A program made the translations under genes and the position numbers. From NCBI GenBank assembly GCA_020426065.1, contig JAGQQT010000104.1, positions 1 to 10,535 of the forward strand: a DNA stretch of 10,535 nucleotides, given 5' to 3'. The first letter of the stretch is position 1. Each line of letters starts with the position of its first letter. This DNA comes from Planctomycetaceae bacterium. Its GTDB lineage: Bacteria; Planctomycetota; Planctomycetia; Planctomycetales; Planctomycetaceae. Shown here one piece after another: positions 8,403 through 10,535 of this stretch. The notes under the pieces are model-generated. The model searched no databases, was not told the DNA's origin, and was given only the letters and a program-made list of their open reading frames with translations.

Positions 8403-10535
8403 TTAAGGCGCAGTCGACATGAGTCCGGCTCCGTTGATGACCTCCACCCGATAAGTCGGTTTGGATTTCACTTCTCCCGGACGATCCACATAACGGAATT
8501 CCGGGGTTGGTCCGGTCGGAGTATCGTGATAGGAAAGTCCCTGCCACAGTTCGTAACCGTAGTGGGGCAATGCTTTTTCCGGCAAAGTGGCGATTTCCTT
8601 TTCATCTCGATAAATCCGAAAGCCCTGCACTCCACTCTCGAAATCGATCTCCGGCTGCCAGCTGATCGTGAATGCTCCCTCCTGCTGCTGAACATCAACC
8701 GCAGAAACTCCGGGAGGCGGAGTCGTATCAGCAATCAGGCCATTCGCCCGATATTCTTCCAGCAGCGGCTGCATGGTTTTCTGCCAGTCGGGCAATGCTG
8801 CTTTGGCATCTTTCAATGCCAGACTTCCTTCCTCCGGCAAGCGGTGTTCGAGCCAGAATTTGAAATAGGGTATGGCCAGATAACGGGATGCACCACATTC
8901 GTGTCCGGTGAGCGGGTCTCCGGCAAACTCGAAGAAATCCGCTCCTGCTTTCTGATACGCCTCCTGCATCGCGGTCAAGCCATTCCACGCACGTTGAAAC
9001 CGCTCATGATCACGTTCCTTCACACCTGGATTCCCCATCATCGGCACTCGATAAGCTGCCTCCGGAACATCCACCGCTGCGATCTCTCCGGCAGCCCAGT
9101 AGGGATAGGCCGTTCCAGAACGAAACCAGATTGCGACAATTCGATCGGCATGATTGATCTGCATCAACGAAGCCCAGAATCCGCCCCCCGAATGCCCCCA
9201 CAAACACCAGGGCACACTGGTCAACTCGGGATGATTCGTCGCAACAGCCAGATCCTCCAATGCCTGCAGGAAGCGGGCTTCGGAACCATTCCGCGAATCG
9301 CACCACAAACGGCAGTCCAGGCCATCCCTGGCCTCATAAGCAGGCCCCAGCAAAGCACAATTGGTCCGCCGTGCCAGCTCCTGCCAGTGCAGATCGTCTG
9401 CAGCAGTTCGGCCTCCTAATGAGGCACCGACACCACAACCATGCTGATGCACAATGACTCCTCGAATCGTTTTGAGATCCTGCGGAATCCACAGTGAATA
9501 ATCGACCGAAATCCTCAACTGAGTTCCCGTCAGATCCGCTGGATAATGCAACTGATAGCGGGTTCCCCTGTTCATTTCCCGAACCGGCCCTTTCGGTGCC
9601 CGATCGAGGGGAATTCTCTGGTTGATGATCTGATCCAGCTCGGCGGCGACCTGTTTGGCCTCATCAACCGGGATTCCCGGTTTCACACCAGGACGGGTAT
9701 GTCCCACAAACGTCATGTAGGATCCATGCAGCGTCTGGATCTTTGTTTTCACTGCGGCCAGTATTTCATTCGGCATGGTCTCAAAGGAAGGAACTCCCCA
9801 GGCTCGCAAAATTGTTTCTGCCATCAGCTGATGTCCATCCGCATTAGGATGCACTCCATCGGGGACGATTGTGTAATCCGGATCTGTTTTGCGACGTTCC
9901 TTCGTGGCAGCCTCCAAAGGCTGATGCAGATCGACCACCATCTCCGCTCCATGCTCGCCATTCATGATCCACTTGCCATAACGAACCAGAACCTGATCGT
10001 AATCGACAAACGGAGCATAGTACGCATACTCCTCCGCACCGGCGGGACGAACCTTCTCTCGCACCGGATGGGAATCAAACGGAGGGGGAGTCATCAGGAT
10101 CACTTTCGCCCCGGCTGCATGGGCTTTGTCGACAATCTTCCGTATTCCCGCCTGATAAGCCGCGAAGCGTTCTTCACTGAACGGATAATAAATCCCGTCA
10201 TTCATGCCATAGCAGGCCACCAGCACATCAGGCTTGAGCACTTCCAATGCCCGATCCAGTCGATCATGCACATTGGGGCGTGGGAAAGGATGATCTGGCT
10301 CAGACAACCCGGTACAGGTTTCTGAGGAAAGTCCCAGGTTGTAAATCTCCGGGCAGGGGTTCAGTCCCTGCAGTTTCAGCTGAGTCTCAATGATCGCAAT
10401 GTAACCACCAGCATTCGTGATCGAATCGCCGACAAACAGGATCCGGCGGGCATTGAGCGGGAACCCAGGCTCCTCCGCTCGAACCCCATTCAAGCCAGTC
10501 GCACACAGACCCAACAACAGGCAACAGCACAGCCT
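8403..10535 (-). CDS. Secreted SGNH/GDSL esterase fused to alpha/beta hydrolase and FN3-like domain (5' end beyond window)
   Basis: The frame stays open to the window edge, with RLCCCLLLGLCATG visible as part of a signal peptide and likely cleavage after VRA. A TTG at 10517 lies inside this hydrophobic segment and is not the start. Numbering below counts from that TTG. Residues 25-241 are an SGNH hydrolase: VGDSITN (Ser32, block I), NLGLSS at 60-65 (block II), YGMND with Asn106 (block III), and PDGVHPN with Asp220/His223 (block V). Residues 320-560 resemble an alpha/beta hydrolase, with an oxyanion-type HQHGCG at 357-362, nucleophile elbow GHSGGG with Ser443, and GHECG with candidate catalytic His539. 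Residues 600-704 look like a fibronectin-III-like domain (SGVQGFRIYRD, then YRVEVINGAGLMS). The likely role is removal of acyl groups from an extracellular polymer or glycoside by two separate active sites. It is the most upstream gene visible in the cluster and ends 48 bp before the sulfatase start. The SGNH call is strong; the substrate is unknown. Confidence 0.9.
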   Translation of the reverse strand, partial: RLCCCLLLGLCATGLNGVRAEEPGFPLNARRILFVGDSITNAGGYIAIIETQLKLQGLNPCPEIYNLGLSSETCTGLSEPDHPFPRPNVHDRLDRALEVLKPDVLVACYGMNDGIYYPFSEERFAAYQAGIRKIVDKAHAAGAKVILMTPPPFDSHPVREKVRPAGAEEYAYYAPFVDYDQVLVRYGKWIMNGEHGAEMVVDLHQPLEAATKERRKTDPDYTIVPDGVHPNADGHQLMAETILRAWGVPSFETMPNEILAAVKTKIQTLHGSYMTFVGHTRPGVKPGIPVDEAKQVAAELDQIINQRIPLDRAPKGPVREMNRGTRYQLHYPADLTGTQLRISVDYSLWIPQDLKTIRGVIVHQHGCGVGASLGGRTAADDLHWQELARRTNCALLGPAYEARDGLDCRLWCDSRNGSEARFLQALEDLAVATNHPELTSVPWCLWGHSGGGFWASLMQINHADRIVAIWFRSGTAYPYWAAGEIAAVDVPEAAYRVPMMGNPGVKERDHERFQRAWNGLTAMQEAYQKAGADFFEFAGDPLTGHECGASRYLAIPYFKFWLEHRLPEEGSLALKDAKAALPDWQKTMQPLLEEYRANGLIADTTPPPGVSAVDVQQQEGAFTISWQPEIDFESGVQGFRIYRDEKEIATLPEKALPHYGYELWQGLSYHDTPTGPTPEFRYVDRPGEVKSKPTYRVEVINGAGLMSTAP

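Larger units (their letters stand above)
1..10535 (-). other. Probable five-gene operon of exported hydrolases and a cytochrome c fusion
   Basis: All five genes run on the minus strand with gaps of 48, 41, 58 and 76 bp and no visible terminator. Each has a signal peptide, or visible part of one. The order of transcription is SGNH/alpha-beta hydrolase, sulfatase, SMP-30-like lactonase, ceramidase-like/dehydrogenase/cytochrome fusion, then ceramidase-like protein. The promoter must lie beyond 10535 or inside a gene. No regulator, transporter or formylglycine maturase is seen in this window, and both ends of the cluster are cut. Confidence 0.65.

Noticed and set aside
7344..9419. Long plus-strand open frames at 7344-8183 (279 codons) and 8526-9419 (297 codons)
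   Set aside because: They lie wholly antisense to the sulfatase and SGNH genes, whose motifs are unmistakable, and their translations are rich in His, Arg, Cys and Ile without recognisable domains or a signal peptide.
9546..10325. Plus-strand open frame of 259 codons
   Set aside because: It is antisense to the SGNH domain with its intact GDS, GMND and DGVHP motifs; the translation shows no family pattern.
1..10535. CRISPR array, insertion sequence, tRNA or rRNA
   Set aside because: I saw no regularly spaced repeats, terminal inverted repeats, transposase motifs or tRNA-like cloverleaf; almost every base lies in the five genes.

Overview
The window looks like a piece of a planctomycete chromosome (phylum Planctomycetota, probably class Planctomycetia). 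The main reason is the 639-5732 gene. Its C-terminal half has the layout typical of that phylum: a 'PVC-type' membrane-bound dehydrogenase propeller, then HEAT-like helical repeats, then a terminal CxxCH cytochrome c domain. An abundance of secreted sulfatases, SGNH esterases, SMP-30-type lactonases and LamG domains also fits. Base composition looks moderate. The genus cannot be assigned from the sequence alone.

Five protein genes fill the window, all on the minus strand, and every gap between them is 41-76 bp. In order of transcription (right to left) they are: (1) a secreted SGNH/GDSL esterase joined to an alpha/beta hydrolase and a fibronectin-III-like domain, 8403 to beyond 10535, with its start outside the window; (2) a secreted formylglycine-type sulfatase, 6846-8354; (3) a secreted SMP-30/gluconolactonase-like beta-propeller, 5791-6804; (4) a 1697-residue secreted fusion of a ceramidase-like domain, a LamG fold, a PVC-type dehydrogenase, HEAT-like repeats and cytochrome c, 639-5732; (5) a second, apparently stand-alone ceramidase-like secreted protein, 562 to beyond 1, with its C-terminus outside the window. 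No terminator or RNA gene was seen between them, so they are probably one transcription unit.

Three starts are placed inside the longest open frames, because a purine-rich Shine-Dalgarno sequence and a signal peptide follow immediately. These are 5732 instead of 5888, 6804 instead of 6879, and 8354 instead of 8360. The longer forms at 5888 and 6879 would also overlap the upstream gene's end. The SGNH gene continues upstream through the window edge, so a TTG at 10517 is not its start.

Taken together the genes encode exported hydrolases (ester, sulfate ester, lactone, and a zinc-amidase-like fold) plus a haem-containing oxidoreductase fusion. I infer an extracytoplasmic pathway for removing decorations from, and oxidising, an esterified and sulfated organic substrate such as a glycan or glycolipid. 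The actual substrate is not visible from sequence. The most unusual item is the fusion protein, together with the adjacent second copy of its N-terminal domain.
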